A stretch of DNA of 64,000 bases. It comes from DATDPM01 sp041498815. Lineage in GTDB: Bacteria; Pseudomonadota; Alphaproteobacteria; DATDPM01. Each line of letters begins with the position of its first letter. Positions within the stretch are counted from its first letter, which is position 1. Position numbers and translations under genes: made by a program. Location: contig JBGQJC010000006.1 in NCBI GenBank assembly GCA_041498815.1, forward strand, positions 1-64,000. The letters are read 5' to 3'. The notes under the pieces are model-generated. The model did no database searches. It was not told where the DNA came from and saw only the letters and a list, made by a program, of their open reading frames with translations. Shown here piece after piece: positions 1-8,711 of this stretch.

Positions 1-1
1 C

Positions 2-745
2 ACCGCCGATTTCGGCTTCCGCCGGGTCCCGGCAGGCGAAAAATCTTCGCTCGTGCGCGCGGTCTTCGACGGCGTGGCGCCCCATTACGACTTGATGAAC
101 GACCTCATGTCGTTCGGCGTCCACCGGCTGTGGCGCCAAGCCCTCATCGATTGGTTGAATCCCCGCCCGGGCTCGCGTCTGCTCGATCTCGCGGGCGGCA
201 CCGGCGACATCGCCATGCGGTTTCTCGCGCGGGCGGCAAAAAAGGGCGGCGGCGCAAGCGCCGTGGTGTGCGACCCCAGCGAAGCGATGATGCGCATCGG
301 CGAGGCGCGCGCGATCGACCGCGGCATCTTGCAGGAGCTGCGCTTCGTTTGCGGCGCGGCCGAAAGCATTCCCGCGGCCCCGCGCGCCTTCGATGCCTGC
401 ACCATTGCGTTCGGATTGCGCAACGTCACCGACCGGGCGCAGGCCTTGTCGGAAATTTGGCGGGTTCTGAAGCCCGGCGGGCGGTTCCTGTGCCTCGAAT
501 TTACGCCCGTCGATACGCCGCTCCTGGCGGCACTTTACGACCGCTATTCCTTTTCGGTGGTCCCGAAACTAGGCCAAGTCGTGGCCGGCCGGGGCGAGGA
601 CTATCGCTATCTGGTGGAAAGCATCCGCCGCTTTCCCGACGCCCAGTCCTTGGCCGTAGCGATGCGCCAAGCGGGTTTCGCCCGCGTTCAATACCGTTTG
701 CTTTCGGCGGGCATCGCGGCCCTTCATTCGGCTTGGCGGATTTGA
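2..745 (+). CDS. ubiE: UbiE: demethylmenaquinone/2-polyprenyl-benzoquinol C-methyltransferase (5' partial)
   Basis: SAM-dependent C-methyltransferase of ubiquinone (and menaquinone) biosynthesis, acting at the cytoplasmic face of the membrane. The frame is open to the left edge, so the start lies outside; family alignment suggests only some 8-15 residues are missing. Visible are YDLMNDLMS near the N-terminus, the SAM-binding LDLAGGTGD, FGLRNVTD, and the late GRGEDYRYL segment typical of UbiE. Its stop overlaps the start of ubiB in a TGATG arrangement, so the two are probably translationally coupled. A GTG at 53 could be read as a start but would delete the conserved FGFRRVP segment. Confidence 0.96.
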   Translation, partial: TADFGFRRVPAGEKSSLVRAVFDGVAPHYDLMNDLMSFGVHRLWRQALIDWLNPRPGSRLLDLAGGTGDIAMRFLARAAKKGGGASAVVCDPSEAMMRIGEARAIDRGILQELRFVCGAAESIPAAPRAFDACTIAFGLRNVTDRAQALSEIWRVLKPGGRFLCLEFTPVDTPLLAALYDRYSFSVVPKLGQVVAGRGEDYRYLVESIRRFPDAQSLAVAMRQAGFARVQYRLLSAGIAALHSAWRI

Positions 746-2307
746 TGGAAGTGCTGCGAGGCTTACGCAACTTGGCGCGCCTCCTCGGCATCGCGCGCAC
801 CCTGGCCCGCCACGACGCCCTGTTCGCCTTGGAGGCGTTGGGCTTCGCCCCGGTACTGGTTGCCGGCGCCGCGCTGTTGTCGCGCCGCGACCCCGAATCG
901 AAGCGGCTTCGCCCGGGCCAAAGGCTCGCCCGCGCGCTCCAGGAATTGGGGCCGAGCTTCATCAAGCTCGGCCAGACGCTTTCCACCCGTTCCGATTTGC
1001 TGGGCGAAGAGCTGGCGGCGGATCTCTCCGAGCTGCAGGACCGCTTGCCGCCCTTTCCGGGCGCGCAAGCGAGAGCGACGGTCGAATCCGGGCTCGGACG
1101 CAAGATCGAGGAACTGTTCTCACACTTCGAAGACACCGCGGTCGCCGCCGCCTCGATCGCCCAGGTGCATTATGCGGTGACGTCGGACGGCTGCCTGGTC
1201 GCGGTCAAGGTGTTGCGTCCCGGGATTGAACAGGCTTTCGCCCGTGACCTCGATCTTTTCCGCTGGGCGGCGGCGGCGGCGGAGCGCGTGCGGCCGAATC
1301 TGCGCCGGTTGCGTCCCCAGGCTTCGGTCGAAATGTTCGCCGCCACCGTGCGCGCCGAAATGGACCTTAGGCTCGAAGCGGCGGCGGCATCCGAACTCGC
1401 GCAGAATTTCGCGGACGATCCCGGTTTTGTCGTGCCCAAGGTGGATTGGTCGCGCACCGCAAAGCGCGCGCTCACCTTGGCGCGCGTTACCGGCATCCGC
1501 ATCGACGACCGCGCGGCGTTGATCGCGGCCGGTCATGATCCGGACCGGATTCTCGCCATTTCCGCCAACGCCATTTTCACGCAGGTGTTCCGCGACGGCT
1601 TTTTTCACGCCGATCTTCACCCCGGCAATCTTTCGGTCGATGCCAAGGGCCGCATCGTCGTCGTCGATTTCGGAATCATGGGGCGGCTCGACCGCAAGAC
1701 GCGCAATTATCTGGCCGACATGCTGCTCGGTTTCCTGAACCGCGATTACGCCCGGGTCGCGGACGTTCATTTCCGCGCCGGCTATGTTCCCGCCCATCAA
1801 TCGCGCGACGCTTTCACCCAGGCCTGCCGTTCGATCGGCGAGCCAATCCTGGGCCTGCCGATGCAAGAAATTTCGATTGCGCGATTGTTGGCGCAGCTGT
1901 TCCAAATCACCGAAACCTTCGAGATGGAAACTCAGCCGCAATTGCTGCTGCTGCAAAAAACACTGCTCATGGCCGAAGGCGTCGGCCGCCGCTTGAACGA
2001 CCGCGTCAACATGTGGACCCTGGCGCGGCCCTTGATCGAAGACTGGATGCGCGAGAACCGCAGCCCCGAGGCGCGGCTCAAGAACCTGGTCGCCGATGCC
2101 GCGGCCGTGCTCGAGCGGCTTCCGGCCCTGCTCCACGACATCGAGGTCGCGGCGGCACAGGCGGCGGACGGGGGCTTGCGTCTCAGCCCCGAGACGCTTC
2201 GCCAGCTTGCCGCCCAACAGGGCCGCGGTCCCGCGCTGTGGCCCCTGTGGGTCGCGGTGGCATGCCTTGCCATAGCGATCGCCGCCCTTATTTGGACGGG
2301 GACCTAG
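745..2307 (+). CDS. ubiB: UbiB: ABC1/ADCK-family atypical kinase for ubiquinone biosynthesis
   Basis: A 520-residue member of the UbiB/COQ8 atypical protein-kinase-like family, required for ubiquinone synthesis, probably through ATPase-driven handling of Q intermediates. The KxGQ motif (KLGQ, residues 74-77), the AAASIAQVH loop (about 134-142), the VAVK lysine (about 155), HADLHPGN (288-295) and DFG (308-310) are all present. A hydrophobic segment at about 497-518 fits the usual C-terminal membrane anchor. The ATG at 745 overlaps the ubiE stop; the frame stays open further upstream, but that region is the ubiE shadow. Confidence 0.95.
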   Translation: MEVLRGLRNLARLLGIARTLARHDALFALEALGFAPVLVAGAALLSRRDPESKRLRPGQRLARALQELGPSFIKLGQTLSTRSDLLGEELAADLSELQDRLPPFPGAQARATVESGLGRKIEELFSHFEDTAVAAASIAQVHYAVTSDGCLVAVKVLRPGIEQAFARDLDLFRWAAAAAERVRPNLRRLRPQASVEMFAATVRAEMDLRLEAAAASELAQNFADDPGFVVPKVDWSRTAKRALTLARVTGIRIDDRAALIAAGHDPDRILAISANAIFTQVFRDGFFHADLHPGNLSVDAKGRIVVVDFGIMGRLDRKTRNYLADMLLGFLNRDYARVADVHFRAGYVPAHQSRDAFTQACRSIGEPILGLPMQEISIARLLAQLFQITETFEMETQPQLLLLQKTLLMAEGVGRRLNDRVNMWTLARPLIEDWMRENRSPEARLKNLVADAAAVLERLPALLHDIEVAAAQAADGGLRLSPETLRQLAAQQGRGPALWPLWVAVACLAIAIAALIWTGT

Positions 2308-2393
2308 GATCGCGCTTGCGCCCCCGGGCGCGGCCCGGTAGCCTAATACAAAGCAATCGCGTATTTTCGATATATTCTACGGTGCTGACCGAC

Positions 2394-3608
2394 ATGCTTG
2401 CCGGCAAACGCATCCTTCTCGTCATCTCGGGCGGCATCGCCGCTTATAAGAGCCTCGATCTCATTCGCCGCCTGCGCGAGCGCGGCGCCACCGTGCGCTG
2501 CGTGCTCACCAAAGGCGGCGCGGAATTCGTGACGCCCCTGTCGGTCGCCGCACTTTCCGAAGACAAAGTTTACGGCGAGCTCTTCTCGCTCACCGACGAA
2601 AGCGAGATGGGACACATCCGCCTCTCGCGCGAGGCGGATCTCATCGTGGTGGCGCCCCTCAGCGCCGATCTTTTGGCAAGGCTCGCCATGGGGCGGGCCG
2701 ACGATCTCGCGAGCGCGGTTCTGCTTGCGAGCGACAAGGCGGTGCTGGTTGCGCCCGCCATGAATCACCGCATGTGGCTCAATCCCGCGACCCAGGAAAA
2801 CCTGGCCGCGGTCGAGAAGCGCGGCGTGCTCCGCGTCGGACCCAACGAAGGCGCCATGGCCTGCGGCGAGGAAGGGCCGGGGCGCATGGCCGAGGTTGCG
2901 GAGATCCTGGCCGCGATCGAAGCGCATTTCGCGACCGGCGCGCCGCTTTCGGGCCGCCGTGCTCTGGTGACCAGCGGCCCGACTTACGAACCCATTGATC
3001 CCGTGCGCTTCATCGCCAATCGCTCCTCGGGCAAGCAGGGCCACGCGGTGGCGGCGGCCTTGGCGAGGCTTGGCGCAGGCACCACGCTGGTTGCGGGCCC
3101 AACGGCGCTCGCCGATCCGCCCGGCGTATCGGTGGTGCGGGTCGAGACCGCCCAAGACATGCTGGACGCCTGCAAATCGGCCTTGCCCGTGGATGTCGCG
3201 GTGTGCGCCGCCGCGGTCGCCGACTTCCGCCCGGCAAGTCCCGAATCCCGGAAAATCAAAAAGCGTAATGGCGCCCCGCCGCCGGCGATAGTACTTGCGC
3301 CCAATCCCGACATCCTGGCGGCGCTTTCTTCGGCCGGGAACATGCGCCCGCGTCTGGTTATTGGTTTCGCGGCCGAAACGGAAAGCGACACCAAGGCGAT
3401 CATCGAATTGGGCCGCGCCAAGCTTGCGGCCAAGGGCTGCGACTGGATCGTCGCCAACGACGTGACCGGCGGCACTTTCGGCGGCGATGAGAATACGGTT
3501 CATATCATCGATCAAACGGGCGTCATCTCCTGGCCGAAGCTGCCCAAGGCGGAGGTGGCGGAGCGCCTGGCTTTGCTCATCCGCGACAATCTCGCGGGCC
3601 GGCCGTGA
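2394..3608 (+). CDS. coaBC: CoaBC: phosphopantothenoylcysteine decarboxylase / phosphopantothenate-cysteine ligase
   Basis: Bifunctional coenzyme A enzyme of 404 residues. The N-terminal CoaC flavoprotein half shows SGGIAAYK, the catalytic-region His in MGHIRL (about 74), PAMN (121-124) and the flap cysteine in GAMACGEEG (about 157). The C-terminal CoaB half begins near residue 190 with TSGPTYEPIDPVRF and carries AAVADFRP and KIKK. The ATG at 2394 gives the canonical N-terminus; an in-frame GTG at 2382 is a possible alternative. An 86-base gap separates it from ubiB. Its 3' end overlaps dut by 4 bases (GTGA), and this pairing is conserved in proteobacteria. Confidence 0.95.
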   Translation: MLAGKRILLVISGGIAAYKSLDLIRRLRERGATVRCVLTKGGAEFVTPLSVAALSEDKVYGELFSLTDESEMGHIRLSREADLIVVAPLSADLLARLAMGRADDLASAVLLASDKAVLVAPAMNHRMWLNPATQENLAAVEKRGVLRVGPNEGAMACGEEGPGRMAEVAEILAAIEAHFATGAPLSGRRALVTSGPTYEPIDPVRFIANRSSGKQGHAVAAALARLGAGTTLVAGPTALADPPGVSVVRVETAQDMLDACKSALPVDVAVCAAAVADFRPASPESRKIKKRNGAPPPAIVLAPNPDILAALSSAGNMRPRLVIGFAAETESDTKAIIELGRAKLAAKGCDWIVANDVTGGTFGGDENTVHIIDQTGVISWPKLPKAEVAERLALLIRDNLAGRP

Positions 3609-4096
3609 GCGGCCAAGAGACCCTCAAGCTGTCGATCCGGCGGCTCGCCAACGGCGTCGACCTGCCCCTGCCCGTTTATGGCTCCGCGGGCGCCGCAGGG
3701 CTCGATCTGCTGGCGGCGGTGGCCGCCGACGTCTTGCTGCCCCCGGGGGCACGGGCGCTCATCCCGGCCGGGATCGAAATCGCAATCCCACGAGGATACG
3801 AGGCCCAGGTGCGTCCGCGCTCGGGCCTGGCGCTTCGCCACGGCGTCACGGTCTTGAATGCGCCGGGCACGATCGATTGCGACTACCGCGGCGAGGTCGG
3901 GGTCGTGCTCGTCAACCATGGGAGCGAGCCCTTTGCCGTGACGCGGGGAATGCGCATCGCCCAGCTCGTGGTGGCGCCGGTCGCGCGCATCGAATGGCAG
4001 GAAACGGCGAAGCTGCCCGAAAGCACCCGCGGCGCCGGCGGGTTCGGTTCGACCGGCACCGTTCCATCCCCGCCCGCGAAAGTTTCGTCATGCTGA
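3605..4096 (+). CDS. dut: Dut: dUTP diphosphatase
   Basis: Trimeric dUTPase, 163 residues, hydrolysing dUTP to dUMP and pyrophosphate to keep uracil out of DNA and feed dTMP synthesis. All five family motifs are visible: AGAAGLDL, RPRSGLA, GTIDCDYRGEV, RGMRIAQL and the C-terminal P-loop-like RGAGGFGSTG. The GTG start overlaps the coaBC stop. About ten residues follow motif 5, and the gene's end overlaps the ATG of the following Rrf2 gene by 7 bases, suggesting a single transcript. Confidence 0.95.
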   Translation: MSGQETLKLSIRRLANGVDLPLPVYGSAGAAGLDLLAAVAADVLLPPGARALIPAGIEIAIPRGYEAQVRPRSGLALRHGVTVLNAPGTIDCDYRGEVGVVLVNHGSEPFAVTRGMRIAQLVVAPVARIEWQETAKLPESTRGAGGFGSTGTVPSPPAKVSSC

Positions 4097-4545
4097 AGCT
4101 TTCGAAAAAGCTTCTGTTCGCGATCGAGGCGGTGCTCGACATCGCCTACAACGCCGGAAGCCAGCCGGTGCAAAGCGGCGAGATCACCATGCGCCAGGGG
4201 ATTCCGCGGCGTTATCTCGAACAAGTTCTCCAGCAGCTGGTCCGGGCCGAAATTTTAAGCGGCGTGCGCGGCCCCAAGGGCGGATACCGTTTAGCGCGCG
4301 AACGGCGGCGTATTTCGATCGGCGACATCAGCCGGGTGGTGCGCGCCATGGAAACCGCGGCCAACCCGATCGAGGATCCCGCGGGCTCCGAACTCGGTCG
4401 CAAGGTGGTGCGCCCGCTCTGGGTCGAGCTCGATTCCGAGGTCATGAACCGGCTCGATTCCATCACGATCGAGGAGCTGTGCCTGCGTGCCCATAAGGCC
4501 CGCGTGGACAGCGAAGCCAACCGTAAACTCGATTTCTCGATCTGA
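4090..4545 (+). CDS. Rrf2-family transcriptional regulator lacking Fe-S cysteines
   Basis: A 151-residue Rrf2-family winged-helix DNA-binding protein. Family signatures are the YLEQVLQQLVRA recognition-helix region and GVRGPKGGYRLAR in the wing. IscR, NsrR and RirA use three clustered cysteines to hold an Fe-S cluster; here the only cysteine in that region is in EELCLRAH, so a cluster is unlikely. It overlaps dut at its start and lies 58 bases before cysK. By analogy with CymR, a cluster-free Rrf2 repressor of Bacillus that works with CysK, it may control cysteine synthesis; that role is inferred. Confidence 0.85.
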   Translation: MLKLSKKLLFAIEAVLDIAYNAGSQPVQSGEITMRQGIPRRYLEQVLQQLVRAEILSGVRGPKGGYRLARERRRISIGDISRVVRAMETAANPIEDPAGSELGRKVVRPLWVELDSEVMNRLDSITIEELCLRAHKARVDSEANRKLDFSI

Positions 4546-4603
4546 CCAAGGCGCCCCAAGGCGGGCCCCGAAAACGAAGCGAACGAAAGTGGGAGGAAAC
4601 AAC

Positions 4604-5587
4604 ATGAAGGCGCCGCTAGCCAAGCCTGCCGCAGCTAAGCTACCGGAATTCCGCGGCCGTATTTACGACGACATCACCGAAACCATCGGCGCCACGCCGC
4701 TCGTGCGCTGCCGGCGTTTGGCCGAAGACGCGGGCTGCAAGGCCGACATCATCGCCAAGCTCGAATTCTTCAATCCGCTCGCCAGCGTCAAGGACCGCAT
4801 CGGCCTAGCCATGATCGAGGCGGCGGAAAAGGCGGGCAAGATCGGCCCCAAGACCGTGCTGATCGAGCCCACGAGCGGCAATACCGGAATTGCGCTTGCC
4901 TTCGTATGCGCGGCGAAAGGCTATCGTTTAATTCTCACCATGCCGGAGAGCATGTCGCTGGAGCGGCGCAAGATGCTGTTGCTCTTGGGCGCCGAGATCG
5001 AGCTCACCCCCGCTTCGCAAGGCATGAAGGGCGCGATCGCGCGGGCGGAGGCCTTGGTGGGCGAGCACGAGGACGCCTTCATGCCCCAGCAGTTCAAGAA
5101 CAAGGCCAATCCCGAAATCCACCGCCGCACCACCGCCGAGGAAATCTGGCGCGATACCGCGGGCCGCGTGGATGCCGTGGTGTCGGGCGTCGGAACCGGG
5201 GGCACCATCACCGGGGTCGGCGAGGTATTGAAGGCCCGCAAGCCGGCGGTGAAAATGATCGCGGTCGAGCCCGAGGACAGCCCGGTGCTCTCGGGCGGCC
5301 TGCCCGGGCCCCATAAGATTCAGGGCATCGGCGCCGGCTTCATTCCCGAAATCCTCAATATGTCGCTGGTGGATGAGGTCGTTCGCATCGGCAACGAAAC
5401 CGCGTTCGCGACCGCGCGCAAGGCGGCAAGACTCGAGGGCATCCCCGTGGGAATCTCGTCGGGGGCCGCATTCGCCGCGGCGCTCGAAGTCGGGATGAGG
5501 GCCGAAATGGCGGGGAAGCTCATCGTCGTCATCATCCCCTCCTTTGCCGAGCGTTATCTCTCGACGGCATTGTTCGAGAACCTCTAA
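4604..5587 (+). CDS. cysK: CysK: O-acetylserine sulfhydrylase (cysteine synthase A)
   Basis: PLP enzyme of 327 residues making cysteine from O-acetylserine and sulfide. The PLP lysine is in SVKDRIG (K63), the substrate loop is PTSGNTG (89-95), the phosphate-binding loop is GTGGTITG (197-204) and ISSGAA lies near the C-terminus. The ATG at 4604 follows a strong GGGAGGAA ribosome site; an N-terminal tail of about 20 residues precedes the usual start of the family. CysM or cystathionine beta-synthase-like roles are less likely given length and motifs. The next gene, an E1-like enzyme, begins 3 bases after the stop. Confidence 0.94.
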   Translation: MKAPLAKPAAAKLPEFRGRIYDDITETIGATPLVRCRRLAEDAGCKADIIAKLEFFNPLASVKDRIGLAMIEAAEKAGKIGPKTVLIEPTSGNTGIALAFVCAAKGYRLILTMPESMSLERRKMLLLLGAEIELTPASQGMKGAIARAEALVGEHEDAFMPQQFKNKANPEIHRRTTAEEIWRDTAGRVDAVVSGVGTGGTITGVGEVLKARKPAVKMIAVEPEDSPVLSGGLPGPHKIQGIGAGFIPEILNMSLVDEVVRIGNETAFATARKAARLEGIPVGISSGAAFAAALEVGMRAEMAGKLIVVIIPSFAERYLSTALFENL

Positions 5588-5590
5588 ATC

Positions 5591-6373
5591 ATGGACTTCA
5601 GTCCCGACCAGCTGCGCCGCTACGCCCGGCACATCACGCTGCCGGAAGTCGGCGGCACGGGGCAGGCAAAACTTTTGTCATCCTCGGTCCTGGTGGTTGG
5701 GGCGGGCGGGCTCGGTTCGCCCCTGCTGCTGTATCTCGCGGCCGCGGGCGTTGGAAGGCTCGGTGTCGTCGATCACGACGTCGTCGACCTCACCAATCTC
5801 CAGCGCCAGGTTTTGCACGGCACCTCGCGCATCGGCATGGCCAAGGTCGAAAGTGCGAAACGCACGATCGCCGACATCAACCCCGAGGTGAATCTGGTCC
5901 CGCATCGGGCGAAGCTCGATGCCGGGAACGTCATGGACCTCATCGCCGGATACGATCTGGTCGCCGACGGATCCGATAATTTCGCCGCCCGGTTCCTCTT
6001 GAACGACGCCTGCTATTTCGCGAAGAAGCCTTTGGTATCGGCTGCGATCCTACGCTTCGACGCGCAAGTTTCGACCTTCCGCGCCTATCAGAGCGGCGAT
6101 TATCCCTGCTACCGCTGCCTGTTCCGCGAGCCGCCGCCGCCGGGCCTCATTCCCACTTGTTCCGAGGGCGGGGTGCTGGGCGCGCTGGCGGGGACCGTCG
6201 GCTCCCTTCAGGCCGGCGAAGTGCTGAAGGAGTTACTGCGGATCGGCGAAGGACTGTCGGGATTCCTGCTCCTCTACGACGCGCTCGCCGTGGAGTTTCG
6301 GAAAATACGTGTCCACCGCGACCCCGATTGCCCGCTCTGCGGCGCAAACCCCACGATCCTACGCGTGGCCTAA
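5591..6373 (+). CDS. moeB: MoeB/ThiF/HesA-family adenylyltransferase (E1-like)
   Basis: E1-like enzyme of 260 residues that adenylates the C-terminal glycine of a sulfur carrier such as MoaD or ThiS. It has the nucleotide loop GAGGLGSP (37-44), the DLTNLQRQ segment, and zinc cysteines in YPCYRC and CPLCG. No rhodanese domain follows, so it resembles MoeB/ThiF rather than MoeZ. It lies 3 bases after cysK, so both are probably on one message; a link of E1 enzyme and cysteine synthase to sulfur-carrier chemistry is attractive but unproven. The choice between MoeB and ThiF substrate is uncertain. Confidence 0.88.
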   Translation: MDFSPDQLRRYARHITLPEVGGTGQAKLLSSSVLVVGAGGLGSPLLLYLAAAGVGRLGVVDHDVVDLTNLQRQVLHGTSRIGMAKVESAKRTIADINPEVNLVPHRAKLDAGNVMDLIAGYDLVADGSDNFAARFLLNDACYFAKKPLVSAAILRFDAQVSTFRAYQSGDYPCYRCLFREPPPPGLIPTCSEGGVLGALAGTVGSLQAGEVLKELLRIGEGLSGFLLLYDALAVEFRKIRVHRDPDCPLCGANPTILRVA

Positions 6374-6433
6374 CGCGGCCGGATATCAAAGCACTTCCGG
6401 CCTAACACGGCTGGCGGCGGCGTATTGCGCCGC

Positions 6434-7420
6434 CTAGAACAAGGTCTCGATCACGCGGTCGGGCGGGTTGTGGCCGTCGGCGAAGGTCTTGATGTTGATG
6501 ATGACCTTCTCGCCCATGTCGATGCGGCCCTCCAAGGTGGCCGAGCTCATGTGCGGCAGAAGCACGACGTTCTCGATCTCCAGCAACTTCGGATTGATGG
6601 CGGGCTCGTGCTCGAACACGTCGAGCCCCGCGCCCGCGAGCTCGCCCGATTGCAGCATGCGCGCCAAGGCATTCTCGTCCACCACCTCGCCGCGCGAGGT
6701 ATTTACGATATAGGCCTCCCGCTTCATGAGCTTCAGGCGGCGCGACGACAAGAGATGGAAGGTCGCCGGCGTGTGCGGGCAGTTGATCGAGACGATGTCC
6801 ATGTTGGCGATCATCTGATCGAGGCTTTCCCAATACGTCGCCTCCAGTTCCTTCTCGGTCGCGGGATCGACCCGGCGGCGGTTGTGATAATGGATCGCGA
6901 TGCCGAAGCCCTTGGCGCGCTTGGCGACCGCGCAGCCGATGCGGCCCATGCCGATGATCCCGAGCTTCTTGCCCCAGATGCGGTGGCCGAGCATGAAAAC
7001 CGGGCTCCAGCCCTTCCATTCGCCCTTGCGCACCAGCCGCTCGCCTTCGACCAGGCGCCGGGGTACGACCAGAATGAGCGCCATGGTCATGTCGGCGGTG
7101 TCTTCGGTGAGCACGCCCGGGGTATTGGTGACGATGATTCCGCGCTGGCGGGCGGAAGCGAGGTCGATGTGATCGACCCCGGTGCCGAAATTGGCGATCA
7201 GCTTCAGTTTTGGCCCGGCCTGAGACAGCACCGAAGAATCGATGCGGTCGGTGACGGTCGGAACCAGCACGTCCGCCTCGCGCGCGGCCGCGATCATCTC
7301 CGCCTGACTCATCGGCTTGTCCGCGGGGTTGAGTCTCGTGTCGAAGAGTTCCGTCATCCGGGCCTCGATCACGTCCGGAAGCTTCCGGGTGACGATCACC
7401 ACGGGTTTCTTGCGCGCCAT
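6434..7420 (-). CDS. D-2-hydroxyacid dehydrogenase (glyoxylate/hydroxypyruvate reductase type)
   Basis: NAD(P)-dependent D-isomer-specific 2-hydroxyacid dehydrogenase, 328 residues. The dinucleotide fold carries GMGRIG, and the catalytic trio is visible as Arg in NTSRGE, Glu in FEHEP and His in LLPHMSSAT. Overall similarity is to the GyaR/GhrB group, so glyoxylate or hydroxypyruvate is the likely substrate. A GGAGAC ribosome site precedes the ATG. The gene converges on the MoeB-like gene and is divergent from the SH3 protein. Substrate specificity cannot be fixed from sequence. Confidence 0.9.
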   Translation of the reverse strand: MARKKPVVIVTRKLPDVIEARMTELFDTRLNPADKPMSQAEMIAAAREADVLVPTVTDRIDSSVLSQAGPKLKLIANFGTGVDHIDLASARQRGIIVTNTPGVLTEDTADMTMALILVVPRRLVEGERLVRKGEWKGWSPVFMLGHRIWGKKLGIIGMGRIGCAVAKRAKGFGIAIHYHNRRRVDPATEKELEATYWESLDQMIANMDIVSINCPHTPATFHLLSSRRLKLMKREAYIVNTSRGEVVDENALARMLQSGELAGAGLDVFEHEPAINPKLLEIENVVLLPHMSSATLEGRIDMGEKVIINIKTFADGHNPPDRVIETLF

Positions 7421-7539
7421 CTTCGGGGTCTCCAGGGCTTGGGCGGGCGTTTAAGGGCGGTTTTCGCTTGCCACGGCCATAACAAGACGCCGGGGCCTTG
7501 TCCAGTCACAGTAACTTGGGCCATGGCGGGCGGGGCTGC

Positions 7540-7568
7540 TTGACCGGGCGTTTCGGCGGGCCTTTATT
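7540..7568 (+). promoter_or_regulatory. Candidate sigma-70 promoter of the SH3-protein gene
   Basis: TTGACC at 7540-7545 and TTTATT at 7563-7568 are separated by 17 bases. Transcription would start near 7575, only a few bases before the ATG at 7582, and no ribosome site is visible in between, so the message may be nearly leaderless. Confidence 0.4.
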
Positions 7569-7581
7569 ATGCGCGCTGCCC

Positions 7582-8103
7582 ATGCCCCAGGCATTACGCC
7601 TCGATCGCGCACCACGCCTAATTCTCGCCCTGATCCTGGCCGCAGCCTGCCTGGGACTGATCCCCGCAGCGCTCCCGGCGCTCGGCCAGAGCGGGCTTCC
7701 GGTTCCGCGCTTCGTCTCGCTCCATTCCCCCAAGGTCAATGTGCGCACCGGGCCCGGCGTGCGTTACCCCGTGGAATGGGTGCTGGTGCATCGCGGCATC
7801 CCGGTCGAAATCATCGCCGAGTTCGAGCACTGGCGCAAAATCCGCGACTGGCAGGGGACCGAAGGCTGGGTCCATCAAAGCATGTTGTCCGGCACCCGCA
7901 CCGCCGTTGTGATGATCGAGACCCGCGCTTTGCGCCGAAGCGCCGACGACAACGCGCCCGTGGTGGCCAAGCTCGAGCCCGGGGTCGTCGGCCGGGTGCT
8001 GTCTTGCGCGGGCGCCTGGTGCCGGCTCGAGGTGTCGGGATTCCGGGGCTGGATCAAAAGGGCCGATATCTGGGGCGTGGGCGAAACCGAGGAGATCGAT
8101 TAG
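7582..8103 (+). CDS. Secreted protein with two bacterial SH3 domains
   Basis: A 173-residue exported protein. A basic start, a hydrophobic stretch LILALILAAACLGLIPAAL and an ALG-Q cleavage-like site form a signal peptide. Two SH3b repeats follow: the first around KVNVRTGPGVRYPVEWVL through GTEGWVHQSML, the second from TRALRRSADDNAPVVAKL through RGWIKRADIWG. Such proteins bind peptidoglycan or act as envelope adaptors; no catalytic domain is present. It is annotated in relatives only as an SH3 domain-containing protein, and its exact role is unknown. Confidence 0.85.
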   Translation: MPQALRLDRAPRLILALILAAACLGLIPAALPALGQSGLPVPRFVSLHSPKVNVRTGPGVRYPVEWVLVHRGIPVEIIAEFEHWRKIRDWQGTEGWVHQSMLSGTRTAVVMIETRALRRSADDNAPVVAKLEPGVVGRVLSCAGAWCRLEVSGFRGWIKRADIWGVGETEEID

Positions 8104-8120
8104 CGCCCGCCCGGCCCCGG

Positions 8121-8711
8121 TCACGCGAAATCGGCGGCAAGGGCCGCGCGGACCGGTTCGGGCATAACCGCCATGTGCGCATATTCCGGATGCTCGATCA
8201 TGACGATCGCCTTTGTCCCCGGCATCTTGAATTGCTTTATCGCGTCCGGCGTGAAGGGAAAATGCACGAATTGCACCGATGACGCCTTGCCCGCGGCATT
8301 GGTGCGCTCGACGTCTTCTTCCGGCACGCCGGCGATGCGCGTCTCGCCCACCGTCAGCGATATCGTGTTTTCGACCCCGCCCAGTTTCGCCAAAATCTCT
8401 TTGCGCCGCTCGGGATCCTCGATCTCGAACATGACGGTTGCGACCAGCTCGCGGCCATCGGGAATGAGCGGGTTATAGGCGGCAAGCTCGCCGTTGATTT
8501 GCGCCTCCCCGCCCTTCTCGATGTACAGCATCTCGTGGACCTGTTGCCACATGGTCGCGAAGTTCTCGAAATAGAAGGTGGCGAATGGGCCGACGGAAAC
8601 CCGGCGGTTGCGCTTCAAGCCGGCCATCGCCTTGCGCTTTTCCCCCCTCACCTTGGCATAGTCCGCCATCGCCATGATGTCGGCGCGCGTGATTCCAATC
8701 TTGGGCGTCAT
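8121..8711 (-). CDS. DUF3501 family protein
   Basis: A 196-residue soluble protein matching the DUF3501 family, whose biochemical function is unknown. The conserved N-terminal part includes RNRRVSVGPFATFYFEN followed by a MWQQVHEMLYIEKGG segment; the C-terminal part has IEHPEYAH. It contains no cysteine and no evident membrane segment, so it does not bind its own Fe-S cluster through Cys. The ATG overlaps the stop of the upstream Fe-S protein gene by 4 bases (ATGA), which indicates coupled synthesis and probably a shared task with that protein and rubrerythrin. Confidence 0.85.
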   Translation of the reverse strand: MTPKIGITRADIMAMADYAKVRGEKRKAMAGLKRNRRVSVGPFATFYFENFATMWQQVHEMLYIEKGGEAQINGELAAYNPLIPDGRELVATVMFEIEDPERRKEILAKLGGVENTISLTVGETRIAGVPEEDVERTNAAGKASSVQFVHFPFTPDAIKQFKMPGTKAIVMIEHPEYAHMAVMPEPVRAALAADFA

